NCBI GenBank assembly: GCA_050011895.1
Contig: JBEKIF010000017.1
Location: 1 to 64,000, forward strand
Source: DATBGO01 sp050011895
GTDB taxonomy: Bacteria; Actinomycetota; Actinomycetes; Streptosporangiales; Streptosporangiaceae
Direction of reading: 5' to 3'
Length of the DNA stretch: 64,000 bases
The notes under the pieces are model-generated. The model was not told where the DNA came from. It saw only the letters and a program-made list of their open reading frames with translations, and did no database searches. Both the position numbers and the translations under genes were made by a program. Of this stretch, positions 1-8,857 are shown piece after piece. How positions within the stretch are numbered: the first letter of the stretch is position 1; every line of letters begins with the position of its first letter.

Positions 1-57
1 CTGACGGGCCCGCCATTGCGGAAAGCCGGGCCGGGCGCGGTCCGGTATCTTCGAGAT

Positions 58-651
58 GTGAATTCCCGCCCCGGTCCGCATGAGCTGCGTGCATCGGACG
101 CCGACAGGGAGCGCGTGGTCGCGCTCCTCACGCAGGCTGCGGGTGACGGGCGGCTGACGCTGAGTGAGCACGCGGAACGTGCTGAGCGCGCATACGCCGC
201 ACGGACCCTGGGCGAGCTGGCGGCCCTGACCGCGGACCTGGCGGCGCCGTCGGCTCAGCCGATCCGGCTGGATGCTCGGCGCGCAGTGGCCGCGGTGTTC
301 GGCAAGGAGCGGCGGGACGGGCGCTGGGTCGTGCCGGAGAGCCTGACGGTGGCCGCGGTCTTCGGCGAGGTCGTCCTCGATCTGCGTGAGGCGCTGCTCC
401 AGTCAAGCCGGATCACCCTGCTGGCCACGGTGATCGGCGGGACCGTGGAGCTGATCGTCCCCGAGGGCGTCGCCGTGGAGATCACCGGCAGCTCGGTCCT
501 CAGCCGGAGCACCGGCACCAGCGGCGGCCCGCCGGTGCCGGGAATGCCGGTTATCGAGGTCCGCGCCCTGGCCCTGGGTGGCCGGATCAAGACCGTCGTG
601 CCGCGCCGGTCCCGGTGGCGCCGGGCTGCCCGGCGCGGCGAAGCGTGGTAG
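58..651 (+). CDS. DUF1707 / LiaF-like C-terminal domain protein
   Basis: About 197 aa. Residues roughly 8-60 (ELRASDADRERVV ... LGELAALTADL) are a DUF1707 domain, a short actinobacterial helical domain found at the N-terminus of many membrane or regulatory proteins. The rest is rich in short beta strands (VAAVFGEVVLDLRE, IGGTVELIVPEGV) and resembles the LiaF/cell-wall-active-antibiotics-response C-terminal domain. No membrane helix is evident. I chose the GTG at 58 over an upstream in-frame TTG at 16: the family normally begins a few residues before ELRASD, and TATCTT at 46-51 is placed as a -10 box for a leaderless message starting at 58. Its target is unknown; a role in envelope sensing is only inferred from the LiaF resemblance. 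Convergent with glpX. Confidence 0.8.
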   Translation: MNSRPGPHELRASDADRERVVALLTQAAGDGRLTLSEHAERAERAYAARTLGELAALTADLAAPSAQPIRLDARRAVAAVFGKERRDGRWVVPESLTVAAVFGEVVLDLREALLQSSRITLLATVIGGTVELIVPEGVAVEITGSSVLSRSTGTSGGPPVPGMPVIEVRALALGGRIKTVVPRRSRWRRAARRGEAW

Positions 652-717
652 GCCGCGCGGCGGTAGCCCGGTGCGGCGCGCAGCCCGGTGCAGCAAGCTC
701 GCCGCGGCGCGGCGCCT

Positions 718-1779
718 TCAGGCGTTACCGTCGAAATCGATCGCGCTGTAGGCGTTCAGCTTCCAGAGCTGATGCTCGCTGCGGATATTCCGGACCGTGC
801 CAGAGCGGGCCCGCATTACCAGCGAGTGGGTCGTCGCCCCGCCGGCGGCGTACCTGACCCCTGCCATCAGCTCCCCGTCGGTGATTCCGGTGGCAGCGAA
901 GAACGCATCGTCGGAGGCAACGAGGTCATCGGTGGTCAGCACCCGGTCAAGGTCATGCCCCGCGGCCACGGCGCGCTCCCGCTCGGCGTCATCCCGCGGC
1001 GCCAGCTTGCCGAGAATGATCCCGCCGAGGCACTTGATCGCGCACGCCGTGATGATGCCTTCCGGGGTCCCGCCGATCCCGAGCAGCAGGTCCACCCCGG
1101 TACCGTCGCGCGCTGCCATGATGGCGCCAGCGACATCGCCGTCGGTGATGAGCTTGATCCGGGCGCCGGCCGCGCGAACCTGCGAGATCAGCTCCGTATG
1201 CCGGGGACGATCCAGGATCACGACCGTGACGTCGTGCGGAGAGCAGTGCTTCGCCCGCGCCACCGCGGCGATGTTGTCGGCTGGCGGCGCTTCCACATCA
1301 ACGACGCCGGCGGCCTCCTGCCCAGTGACCAGCTTGGACATGTAGAAGACGGCCGACGGATCGTACATGGAGCCGCGGGCGCTGACGGCGATCACCGAGA
1401 TCGCGTTCGGCATCCCGTTGGCGGTGAGCCGCGTGCCGTCGATGGGGTCGACTGCCACGTCACAGGCTGGCCCGCTGCCGTCGCCGATCTGCTCGCCGTT
1501 GTACAGCATCGGGGCGTGGTCTTTCTCGCCCTCGCCGATGACCACGACGCCCTTCATCGACACCGTGTTGACGAGCAGGCGCATGGCGTTCACTGCCGCG
1601 GCATCGGCTCCGTTCTTGTCGCCGCGGCCCACCCACCGAGCGGATGCCATCGCGCCGGCCTCGGTGACCCTGGCGAGCTCGAGCGCCAGGTTACGGTCGG
1701 GTGCGTGCCTGCCGGGCAACGGCCCAACCTGGTAGCCCGGTGGCGTCGCTGGCGTAGCAGTGGGCTGGTTCTCGGTCAT
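718..1779 (-). CDS. glpX: Fructose-1,6-bisphosphatase class II
   Basis: 353 aa, full length for the GlpX family, which hydrolyses fructose-1,6-bisphosphate to fructose-6-phosphate in gluconeogenesis using divalent metal ions. Visible signatures are GEGEKD (residues 82-87), the metal-binding DPIDGT (111-116), DGDVAGAI, and GIGGTPEG in the second half. The ATG at 1779 is followed by a short variable tail before RNLALELARVTEAGA, where the conserved domain starts. It is transcribed divergently from the TetR-family gene, with about 100 bp between starts. In M. tuberculosis glpX (Rv1099c) also lies a few genes from xseA/xseB (from memory), so the placement looks ancestral. Nothing is unusual in the sequence. 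Confidence 0.96.
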   Translation of the reverse strand: MTENQPTATPATPPGYQVGPLPGRHAPDRNLALELARVTEAGAMASARWVGRGDKNGADAAAVNAMRLLVNTVSMKGVVVIGEGEKDHAPMLYNGEQIGDGSGPACDVAVDPIDGTRLTANGMPNAISVIAVSARGSMYDPSAVFYMSKLVTGQEAAGVVDVEAPPADNIAAVARAKHCSPHDVTVVILDRPRHTELISQVRAAGARIKLITDGDVAGAIMAARDGTGVDLLLGIGGTPEGIITACAIKCLGGIILGKLAPRDDAERERAVAAGHDLDRVLTTDDLVASDDAFFAATGITDGELMAGVRYAAGGATTHSLVMRARSGTVRNIRSEHQLWKLNAYSAIDFDGNA

Positions 1780-1885
1780 GGCGGATGCGGTTTCCCTTCG
1801 GCCGTGATGGAATCCTATGTACCTGGCAGGCAGGCGCAGCCTTGAGGCTTGGGCGGCCGGCCGTTAAGGAGTGCTGCGGAGCTGC

Positions 1886-2515
1886 ATGCCGACAGATCGC
1901 GCGCCGCCCACCGCGCCGTCCGCACCGCCGCCCCCGGGGCGGACATCGGACCGGGGAGCGGCGACGCGGACCGCGCTTCTGGTCGCGGCCCGTGAGACTT
2001 TTCTCGCTGTGGGCTATGCGCAGGCCGGCGTGACCGAGATAGTCGCCCGGGCCGGCGCGAGCATCGGAAGTCTCTATCACCACTTCGCCGGGAAAGCCGA
2101 TCTTTATCTTGCCTTGTTCGAGGAACTGCACAGCGACCAGGCTAGACGGACCCGCCGTGCGGTGCGCAGTGCCAGGAACGACGGCGTCAGCGATCCACGG
2201 CAGCTGTTCCTGATCGGCGCGCGAGCCTACCTGGACAGATGCGTGGAGCAGCGGGAACTGGCCTCGCTCTTCGTGCGTGGCGACGGGCCGCCTGGCTTCG
2301 ACCTGGTCATGCGCGATCGGCTGACCGAATGGGTCAGCAAGAACGCTGAGTTCTTCGCCCGCAGTGGTGAACCGCATGATCAGGCCGCGGCCGTGGTGAC
2401 GACGGGGGCGCTGATGCTCACCGTTGCCGAGGTCGCGCTCAGCGCGGACCCGGCACGCGCCAGGAAGATAGCGGACGGCGTGATCGAGGTCCTGTCCAGG
2501 CTGGACTGCCCGTAG
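1886..2515 (+). CDS. TetR-family transcriptional regulator
   Basis: About 209 aa. Residues roughly 27-75 form the TetR DNA-binding domain: AARETFLAVGYAQAGVTEI followed by the recognition helix region ASIGSLYHHFAGKADLY, a standard TetR signature. The C-terminal half is helical and divergent, as expected for a ligand-binding domain; the ligand cannot be deduced. ATG 1886 is preferred over the in-frame GTG at 1871 because GGAG lies 4 nt upstream of it and the proline/alanine-rich lead fits a disordered N-terminus; GTG 1871 has AAGGA directly abutting it, which is too close. It is divergent from glpX. TetR regulators often repress a divergent neighbour, but a role in glpX control is only inference. 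Confidence 0.9.
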   Translation: MPTDRAPPTAPSAPPPPGRTSDRGAATRTALLVAARETFLAVGYAQAGVTEIVARAGASIGSLYHHFAGKADLYLALFEELHSDQARRTRRAVRSARNDGVSDPRQLFLIGARAYLDRCVEQRELASLFVRGDGPPGFDLVMRDRLTEWVSKNAEFFARSGEPHDQAAAVVTTGALMLTVAEVALSADPARARKIADGVIEVLSRLDCP

Positions 2516-2588
2516 CCGGGGCGCGCCGGAAGGCTGGCCAAGGCGCATGGCCGTTGCCGCGGGCAGCAGGCCGGTCGTGAGATCCGGC

Positions 2589-2852
2589 CTAGAAGGGCGC
2601 AGTGGGGTCGCCATCTTCGTCGGTGCGCTGCGCCATCGCGGCTGCGAGCCGTGCGCGGGCGCCCTCAAGCCGCTCGGCGCAGATCGCAGCGAGGCGCTCG
2701 CCGCGCTCCCACAGTTCCAGCGACTGTTCGAGGGTCAGGCCGCCCGCTTCGAGCCGCTTGACCAGCTCAGTCAACTCGTCGCGCGCCTGCTCGTAAGCGG
2801 GTCGGGCGGCCCGGGGCCGCGGCGTGGCTGGATCGCCGTCAGGTGCCGTCAC
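2589..2852 (-). CDS. xseB: Exodeoxyribonuclease VII small subunit
   Basis: 87 aa, usual size for XseB. The core YEQARDELTELVKRLEAGG, then LEQSLELWERGERLAAICAERL, is the helical hairpin that packs along the XseA stalk; together they degrade single-stranded DNA processively. The gene is on the same strand as xseA but is not adjacent. About 2.1 kb containing a damaged acyltransferase separates them, whereas xseA and xseB are usually neighbours or overlapping. The stop is convergent with the TetR gene. The recognition is strong; only the separation from xseA is odd. Confidence 0.95.
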   Translation of the reverse strand: MTAPDGDPATPRPRAARPAYEQARDELTELVKRLEAGGLTLEQSLELWERGERLAAICAERLEGARARLAAAMAQRTDEDGDPTAPF

Positions 2853-2914
2853 AGTGTCACCCTAATGCTGGCGCCGGATTTGCGGCAGGAAGGCCGCCGC
2901 AGGTTTGCGGCCGG

Positions 2915-4766
2915 CTATCGGATATGGCCCGGGCCCGGGGTTCCGCGGCCAGACGGAGACAGGCCGGCCTGTGCCGCCGGGGTTGCGGTCGCTGCGCCGG
3001 GGGCGCCCGGCCCGGCACCGGGCTGCCAGAGATCCTGGCCTGCGGCCCGGACCAAGCCCTTGACGAGCCGGGCATACAAGATCGCGCCCGAGGGCCGCGG
3101 ATGGATGTCGTCGTCCCACAGCAAGCTGGTGCGGCCGGCGATGGCGGCGTGCCAGTTGACCACCAGGACGTGCGGGTAGCGGCGGGCGGCGGCCGCGAGA
3201 GTGCCATTGACCTGGTCCTGCCAGGGCCTTGCCGCATAGGTATTGACCAGCACCAGCCAGCGGCTTGGCCCGATCTCGGCATGGAGCTGCCGGATCTGGG
3301 CGCTGGTCACGGCACCGTTGGTACCCAGTCCGACGACGACGATCGGGCGCAGCCGGCCGCTGTCCGCCAGCTGCCTGACTATCTGCAGGCCTGCGCTCAT
3401 TTGCCGGCTGACGACGGCGTCGATGTAGATGCCGGGCAGCGCCGCATGCAGTTGCTGGGCCGCCGCGAGCATGACCGAGTCCCCGACGGCGGTGACCTTC
3501 GCTCCGACCCCGCGCAACTTGGCTGCGCCGTGCGAGCCAGTCATGACCGCGGGCGCGATGGCGGTGCGTGCCGAGGCGGCGGCGGTGGCCTGCGGCGTCG
3601 CTGCGGTGGCGTGGTTCACCCGGGTTGCGGCGCTGATCATGGCGCCGGCCGTGATCTGCTGCTGGAGCGTGGGACCTGCGGGCCGGTGCAAGATCCCGTA
3701 TCCGGCGGTGCATGCGACCACGAGCATGGCAGCAGGCACCGCCAGCGGGAGGGCGCGCAACGGGGACCGTCGTGCGGCGACAACGGACCTGGCCAGCCGG
3801 CCGCTGCCGGAGCTGATGACCGCTCGAAGGCCGCGGCGCATGATGGGCTCCTCAATCCAGCGCCACGACGCTGCCGCGACCGTGACGGCGGCCGCGACCT
3901 GTAAGGTCCTGGCCGCGAGGGTTGACGATCCTGGTCCGGCGAGCATGCCGTAGAAGACGATGACCGGCCAATGCCAGAGGTATATGCCGTAGGACCGCAC
4001 GCCAAGCCAGCGCAGCGGCGACCAGCTGAGCATCGCCGCAATAACGCCGGCGGCCGCGGCAGCGGCGACCACCGCGGCAGCGGCCAGCGCGGCGAGCGCC
4101 AGCCCGTATGGATAGACCGCGGCATCAGCACCGGAGAAATGGCCGACCGCCCAAGCCAGTATCGCCAGCCCGATCACGCCCCCCGCATCCAGGCGCCTGG
4201 TGGCGTCGCGCGACGCTGCGGCGAGCCTGCCCAGCGGGCAGGTCAAGGCCAGTGCGGCGCCGATAAGAAGCGCGGTCGCGTGGGTATCCGTGCCGTAGTA
4301 GACCCGCGACGGGTCGGTGCCTGGCACGTAGAGGACCGCCATGGCCAGGGCGGAGGCGCCAGCGCCGGCCCAGGCGAGTGCGGCGCGGAGCCGCTTGCGC
4401 TGCCATCGCGCCAGAATGACTGTTAATACGAGTGGCCAGATCAGGTAGAACTGCTCCTCGACAGCTAATGACCACAGGTGCTGCAGCGGCGGGGGCGGTC
4501 CGAAGGCGTCAAAGTACGACTGATGGTGTAATGCCTGCCACCAGTTGCTCGTGTAAGTGACCGCGCCGAGAAGCGCGGGCCGAAGGCTGTCCAGGGAATC
4601 CGCCGGGCAGGGCGTGAAGATTCTCATGGAACGCGACGACGGCCAGAACGGCGAGCGCGCGCAGGCCGTCGAAACCGGCCGCCCGGGTGCGGCCCGGAAC
4701 CTGAGGCCGGCCCACGGCCGCCGGATCGCGGCGCGCTGCCCCCCCAGCTGACGCTGTTACCCGCAC
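2915..4766 (-). pseudogene. Acyltransferase 3 / SGNH O-acetyltransferase (OafA-like), internally deleted and frameshifted
   Basis: Two minus-strand frames make one OafA/YrhL-type protein. The first, from ATG 4766, encodes GFDGLRALAVLAVVAFHENL then LPGGF, the start of an acyltransferase-3 domain with its catalytic-region histidine. It then runs into unrelated sequence. The second frame resumes with SLRPALLGAVTYTSNWW and LQHLWSLAVEEQFYLIWPL, followed by about eight membrane helices and a C-terminal SGNH domain (GDSVM, GTNG, DDIHPRPSG). The segment normally between them (GVDVFFVLSGFLI, helix 2 and the arginine-rich loop, roughly 90-100 residues) is missing, and the reading frame changes near 4591-4604. 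Intact homologues O-acetylate surface or secreted glycans. A protein of 570 aa could still start at 4627 but would lack the first helices. It sits between xseA and xseB, which suggests an insertion. Sequencing error could explain a frameshift but not the missing segment. Confidence 0.75.
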
Positions 4767-4964
4767 GCGAGGTCCCCCTGCCCCGTCGATCGTCGCTCCG
4801 CAGCCGCGCTAGGCAATTTCTGCGCGGAATCTAACGAATAGGCGAAACGTGATGCGCCTTTGTGCCGACGCCCTTATAGCTAACCGGTTTTTCGCCACGT
4901 TACGCCAGCAGGAAACGCGGCGAGCGTAATAGGCCGGGATTGCTTTGTTATAGCTTTTGCATCT

Positions 4965-6167
4965 TCAGCGGCCGGCTACGGCATTCAGCTCGTCCCGCTC
5001 AAATCGGATGGTGAGTGTCTCGCCATCAGTGACCTCGGCAGCGGAACGGACGACGCGTGCGTCATCGTGCTGCACGATCGCATAGCCGCGGCGCAGCGTA
5101 GCTGCGGGGGAGAGGGCTAGCAGCCGGGCCCGGGTATGGGCGAGACCGTCCTCCGCACGGTCCAGGCTCGCGGCGACCGACCTGCGGGCGCGTTCGGTAA
5201 GGGCGGTCACGAGTTCCTGGCGCCTTTCGATCTCGCGAACAGGGCTGGCCAGCGCCGGCCGCGACCGCATCCCTGCCAGCCAGGAGAACTCGCGGTCCAG
5301 CCGGCCAGTGAGACAGCGACGGGCGCGGGACCGCAATTGCGCGACGAGGGCGAGCTGCTCCGACACGTCGGGCACCACTCGTCTGGCCGCGTCGGTCGGC
5401 GTGGAAGCCCGGACGTCCGCGACATAGTCGAGGAGCGGCGAATCCTGCTCGTGACCGATCGCGCTCACGACGGGAGTCCGGCACGCCGCGACAGCACGGA
5501 TCAGCTCCACGTCGGAAAAGGGCAGCAGGTCCTCGATCGATCCGCCGCCGCGGGCGACGATGATCACTTCCACTGCCGGATCGGCATCAAGCTGCCGCAG
5601 CGCCTCGGTGACCTCGCTCACCGCATACGGTCCCTGGACCGCGACCTGCGCCACGCGGAACTTCACCGCAGGCCACCGAAGGGCGGCATTCCTGAGCACG
5701 TCACGCTCGGCGGCGGAGTCGCGTCCGCAGACGAGGCCCACCATGGCGGGCAGGAATGGCAGCGGTCTTTTTCGTTCCGGAGCGAACAGGCCCTCGGCAG
5801 CCAGCTCCCGGCGCAGCCGTTCCAGCCGGGCGAGCAACTCGCCGATGCCGACCGCACGGATCTCGATCGCGTTGAGAGAGAAGGAGCCGCGCGCGGAGTT
5901 GAAGTCAGGCTTCGCCCAGATGACCACCCGGGCGCCTTCGGCCGGCGCGGGATCGGTGGCCTCGAAAACCGTTCGGGCGCACACCACCCGGACGGACACC
6001 GCGGCGACCGGGTCGCGGAGGGTGAGGAATACCGCGCTCCCGCGCCTGCTGAGCTCGGCGATCTGACCCTCGACCCAGATCCGCCCGAGGCGGCCTATCC
6101 AGTCGCCGACCAGCCGCAGCACGGTCCGGACGGGAACCGGGGCCGAAGCGCTGTTCTCCAGTGGCAT
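4965..6167 (-). CDS. xseA: Exodeoxyribonuclease VII large subunit
   Basis: 400 aa. The N-terminal OB-fold (GRLGRIWVEGQIAELSRRG ... AVFLTLRDP, residues about 20-100) binds single-stranded DNA. The catalytic domain carries VARGGGSIEDLLPFSDVEL and SAIGHEQDSPLLDYVADVRA with STPTDAA. The C-terminal coiled-coil stalk ends in GYAIVQHDDARVVRSAAEV. It degrades single-stranded DNA together with XseB. The ATG at 6167 has no obvious Shine-Dalgarno sequence. It lies 29 nt downstream of the lipid-droplet-associated gene, so the two are probably one transcript. The partner xseB lies beyond the broken acyltransferase. Confidence 0.96.
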   Translation of the reverse strand: MPLENSASAPVPVRTVLRLVGDWIGRLGRIWVEGQIAELSRRGSAVFLTLRDPVAAVSVRVVCARTVFEATDPAPAEGARVVIWAKPDFNSARGSFSLNAIEIRAVGIGELLARLERLRRELAAEGLFAPERKRPLPFLPAMVGLVCGRDSAAERDVLRNAALRWPAVKFRVAQVAVQGPYAVSEVTEALRQLDADPAVEVIIVARGGGSIEDLLPFSDVELIRAVAACRTPVVSAIGHEQDSPLLDYVADVRASTPTDAARRVVPDVSEQLALVAQLRSRARRCLTGRLDREFSWLAGMRSRPALASPVREIERRQELVTALTERARRSVAASLDRAEDGLAHTRARLLALSPAATLRRGYAIVQHDDARVVRSAAEVTDGETLTIRFERDELNAVAGR

Positions 6168-6196
6168 GGCTGAAAGTCAGCTGCTGGCTTGTCCGA

Positions 6197-7087
6197 TCAG
6201 CCCTGGCCCGTCTGGAGTTTGCTGATCCGGCGCTCGTACATGGCGAGCACGGCCGGGCGGGCGGCATGGGCTGTCTCATAGTCGAGCAGCAGGAGGACCT
6301 GAGCGGAGCCGAGATTGCGGAGGCGGGCCCGGAGCGACGCGAGGGAAAGGTCGTCATAGTTGGGAACCGGCAGCTCGACTGGCTTGGCGGTGTCGAGGCG
6401 CCCTGGCTTGGCCAGAACTGGCGCAGGCAGGACAGGCTCGGCCAGGACTAGCTCGGGCTCGGCCAGGACTAGCTCGGGCTCGGCCAGGACTAGCTCGGGC
6501 TCCGCCTCGGCCTCGGGCCTGGGCTCGGCCTCGGGCTCGGCCTCGGGCTCGGCCAAGTTTGGGCCAGGCATGTCTGGCTCGGCGAGGACTGGCTCGGGCC
6601 CGGTGGTCTCGGGCCCGGTGGTCTCGGGCCCGGTGGTCTCGGGCCCGGTGGTCTCGGGCCCGGTGGTCTCAGGCCCGGTGGTCTCAGGCCCGGTGGTCTC
6701 GGGCTCAGCCAGGGTCAGCTCGGCTGGGACTGGCCCGGCGGCTTCCGGCTCGGCGGCTTCTGGCTCGGCAGCAAGAGGTGCAAAGGCCGGACTGGTCCGG
6801 TATTCAACCGGGAGGATCCTGACATTCCCGGTCTCATCGAGCGATCGCCACCTGGATCCGTCGTTGCTGGCTGCCGGAGTGACGGGCGATCTCAGCTGCT
6901 CGGCGGCGGTGGGCTGACTCGTCCGGGTCAGGCTCTCAGCTGCCGCGGGCTGGTCCATTTCCCGGTCGGCCGGTCGGCTCCTCATGCGGTCGGCCACAAG
7001 CAGCACTTGACCGATACCAGCGAACATCGCTCGCAAAGCGTGCGCTGGGGCCTCTTTTACCCGGTCGCCGACCTGCGGGAAGCGCAT
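6197..7087 (-). CDS. Lipid-droplet-associated-type protein (Rv1109c-like) with repeat-rich middle
   Basis: 296 aa. The C-terminal 50 residues (LPVPNYDDLSLASLRARLRN, then LLLLDYETAHAARPAVL and ERRISKL) match the conserved C-terminus of the actinobacterial family annotated as lipid-droplet-associated, found upstream of xseA in M. tuberculosis (Rv1109c) and Streptomyces. The N-terminus (GDRVKEAPAHALRAMFAGIGQVLLVADRM) is a short amphipathic segment that could touch lipid. Between them lies a glutamate/proline-rich low-complexity stretch with about eight ETTGP repeats and three ELVLAEP repeats; this middle is far longer than I expect for the family. Start at ATG 7087 has a strong GGGAGGAG 6 nt upstream. 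Divergent from ispH. Function is uncertain. Confidence 0.82.
   Translation of the reverse strand: MRFPQVGDRVKEAPAHALRAMFAGIGQVLLVADRMRSRPADREMDQPAAAESLTRTSQPTAAEQLRSPVTPAASNDGSRWRSLDETGNVRILPVEYRTSPAFAPLAAEPEAAEPEAAGPVPAELTLAEPETTGPETTGPETTGPETTGPETTGPETTGPETTGPEPVLAEPDMPGPNLAEPEAEPEAEPRPEAEAEPELVLAEPELVLAEPELVLAEPVLPAPVLAKPGRLDTAKPVELPVPNYDDLSLASLRARLRNLGSAQVLLLLDYETAHAARPAVLAMYERRISKLQTGQG
6430..6710. repeat. In-gene minisatellites (24-bp and 15-bp units)
   Basis: Within the lipid-droplet-associated gene. About 6430-6500 carries three copies of a 24-bp unit around CTCGGCCAGGACTAG (coding ELVLAEPE on the minus strand). About 6597-6710 carries roughly eight near-perfect 15-bp units GGGCCCGGTGGTCTC (coding ETTGP). 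Both periods are multiples of three, so copy-number changes keep the frame. Confidence 0.92.
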
Positions 7088-7291
7088 GACTGTCTCCTCC
7101 CTTTGGCGGGTACGGATGCGCCCGCCTAGCGGTCCGCAGTGCCCGTGCCGTCACGGACCGATGATGGCATCCTGACTGATTGTCGTCATTCGCAAATGCC
7201 GCCGCAACTGTCGGGGCCCTAGCACCTCAGGCGAGCCGCAGGTACGCGATGCCTCCCGTGCCTGGCATGTCCAATTAGTTGGTCACCTACC

Positions 7292-8263
7292 ATGGGTGTC
7301 ATGTCCGTGCCGACCCGACGTGTCCTGCTCGCGAAGCCCCGCGGTTACTGCGCTGGAGTTGATCGCGCTGTCCAGGCAGTAGAGATGACGCTGGAGCGGT
7401 TCGGCGCCCCGGTGTACGTCCGCAAGCAGATCGTGCACAACACGCATGTCGTGCGGTCGCTTGAGCAACGTGGCGCGATCTTCGTGGAAGAGACTGACGA
7501 AATTCCGGAGGGCGCGGTCGTCGTCTTCTCAGCGCACGGCGTGGCGCCGCAGGTGCATCAGGAGGCGAAGGACCGGGCGCTGCGCACCATCGACGCCACC
7601 TGTCCGCTGGTCACCAAGGTCCACAACGAGGCCAGGCGCTTCGCGGCGCAGGACTACGACATTCTTCTCATCGGGCACGAAGGGCATGAAGAGGTCGTCG
7701 GTACTACTGGCGAGGCTCCGGCCAGGATTCACCTGGTAGACGGCCCGGAAGGAAGCGAGGGCGTCCAGGTACGTGACCCGGCGAAGGTGGCCTGGCTTTC
7801 GCAGACGACGTTGTCGGTCGATGAGACCAGCCAGACCGTGGCCGCGCTGCGCGGCCGGTTCCCGCAGCTGCTCGACCCGCCCAGCGACGACATCTGCTAT
7901 GCCACCCAGAACCGGCAGGCCGCTGTCAAGCAGATCGCCGCCGATGCGGATCTGGTCATCGTCGTCGGCTCGCTTAACTCGTCGAACTCGGTGCGATTGG
8001 TGGAGGTCGCGCTTGACGCGGGCGCCAAGGCGGCATACCTCGTCGATGATGCTTCAGGGGTGGACGATGCCTGGCTGGCCCGTGCGGCGATTGTCGGCGT
8101 CACGAGTGGCGCCTCGGTACCTGAGGACCTCGTAACCGGCGTTCTTGACCGGCTGGCGCGCAGCGGGTTCGGAACCGTCGAAGAGGTCGAGGCGGTGCAC
8201 GAGAGCATTCGGTTCGCGCTCCCGCACGAACTGCGCAGCAAGCGCGGCAACGGCGGCGGCTAG
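7292..8263 (+). CDS. ispH: 4-hydroxy-3-methylbut-2-enyl diphosphate reductase
   Basis: 323 aa, full length. IspH is the last enzyme of the MEP pathway and reduces HMBPP to IPP and DMAPP using a [4Fe-4S] cluster. The three cluster cysteines are visible in KPRGYCAGVDRAV (C20), DATCPLVTKVH (about C103) and DDICYATQNRQ (about C203). Substrate-binding motifs HNTHVV, SAHGVAP, GHEGHEEVVGT and SLNSSNSVRLVEVA are intact. ATG 7292 and ATG 7301 are both possible; neither has a clear Shine-Dalgarno sequence. Divergent from the lipid-droplet-associated gene, with a 200-bp shared upstream region. The order xseA, lipid-droplet protein, ispH, DUF6542, ychF is conserved in actinobacteria. Confidence 0.97.
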   Translation: MGVMSVPTRRVLLAKPRGYCAGVDRAVQAVEMTLERFGAPVYVRKQIVHNTHVVRSLEQRGAIFVEETDEIPEGAVVVFSAHGVAPQVHQEAKDRALRTIDATCPLVTKVHNEARRFAAQDYDILLIGHEGHEEVVGTTGEAPARIHLVDGPEGSEGVQVRDPAKVAWLSQTTLSVDETSQTVAALRGRFPQLLDPPSDDICYATQNRQAAVKQIAADADLVIVVGSLNSSNSVRLVEVALDAGAKAAYLVDDASGVDDAWLARAAIVGVTSGASVPEDLVTGVLDRLARSGFGTVEEVEAVHESIRFALPHELRSKRGNGGG

Positions 8264-8313
8264 CTGCGCACGCCAGCCGGGAGGGCGGCATCGTGATGCC
8301 GGGCCCGCAGCCG

Positions 8314-8787
8314 TCAGTCAGCGGCCGCGTGCGTCATGCCTTCGCCGCGAAGCCCCGCGCGCAGGTCGCGGACGCATTGCGGCAGCCCGCGGAACAGGGC
8401 GAGGGCCAGCCCCAGCACCTCCCCGCCGAACAGCCAGGGTGCGGCAGCCGCCAGGGTGAGAATGGTCCCTTCGGCGGCGGACAGCAGCCCGGCACGGTCG
8501 GTGGCCGCCGACGAGGAAAGGCCCTCGGCGCACACCACCGCGACGAGGAAGATCAGCGGCGGGCTGACCACCACCGCAAGCAGCGCACTGCGCCTGGCGA
8601 ACCTGGCTGCCAGCACGCACCCGGCCAGGAAGCTCAAACCGACAAGAAAGCCGAGGTGCAGCAGGTCAGCGATGAGCGCGCCGAGGAAGAACAGCACGAA
8701 CATTGCCAGGACCGCGCCGCGGCATGTCATCTGGCTCGACGGACTACGGTACTCCGACCGGTCAGGTATCTGCCGGGTCTCCGTCAC
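8314..8787 (-). CDS. DUF6542-type membrane protein
   Basis: 157 aa. After an N-terminal tail, CRGAVLAMFVLFFLGALIADLL and the next helices (FLVGLSFLAGCVLAARFA, LLAVVVSPPLIFLVAVVCAE, GTILTLAAAAPWLFGGEVLG) give four predicted transmembrane segments, the DUF6542 pattern seen next to ispH in actinobacteria. The GTG start at 8787 has AAGGAG 6 nt upstream. No catalytic motif is visible and the function is unknown. It lies convergent to ispH and downstream of rmuC on the same strand, separated from it by a strong hairpin. Confidence 0.8.
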   Translation of the reverse strand: MTETRQIPDRSEYRSPSSQMTCRGAVLAMFVLFFLGALIADLLHLGFLVGLSFLAGCVLAARFARRSALLAVVVSPPLIFLVAVVCAEGLSSSAATDRAGLLSAAEGTILTLAAAAPWLFGGEVLGLALALFRGLPQCVRDLRAGLRGEGMTHAAAD

Positions 8788-8822
8788 ACTTGCTCCTTAC
8801 GCCTTACTCTCCTTACCCCTTG

Positions 8823-8853
8823 CTGTGGCGCCAGGCTCACGCCAGCGCCACAG
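8823..8853 (-). terminator. Hairpin just downstream of rmuC
   Basis: Perfect 9-bp arms CTGTGGCGC (8823-8831) and GCGCCACAG (8845-8853), with an inner GGC/GCC pairing in the loop. On the plus strand it is followed by TTTTT. The rmuC stop codon abuts it at 8858-8860, so on the minus strand it lies immediately after rmuC. It may work in both directions. Confidence 0.65.
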
Positions 8854-8857
8854 TTTT

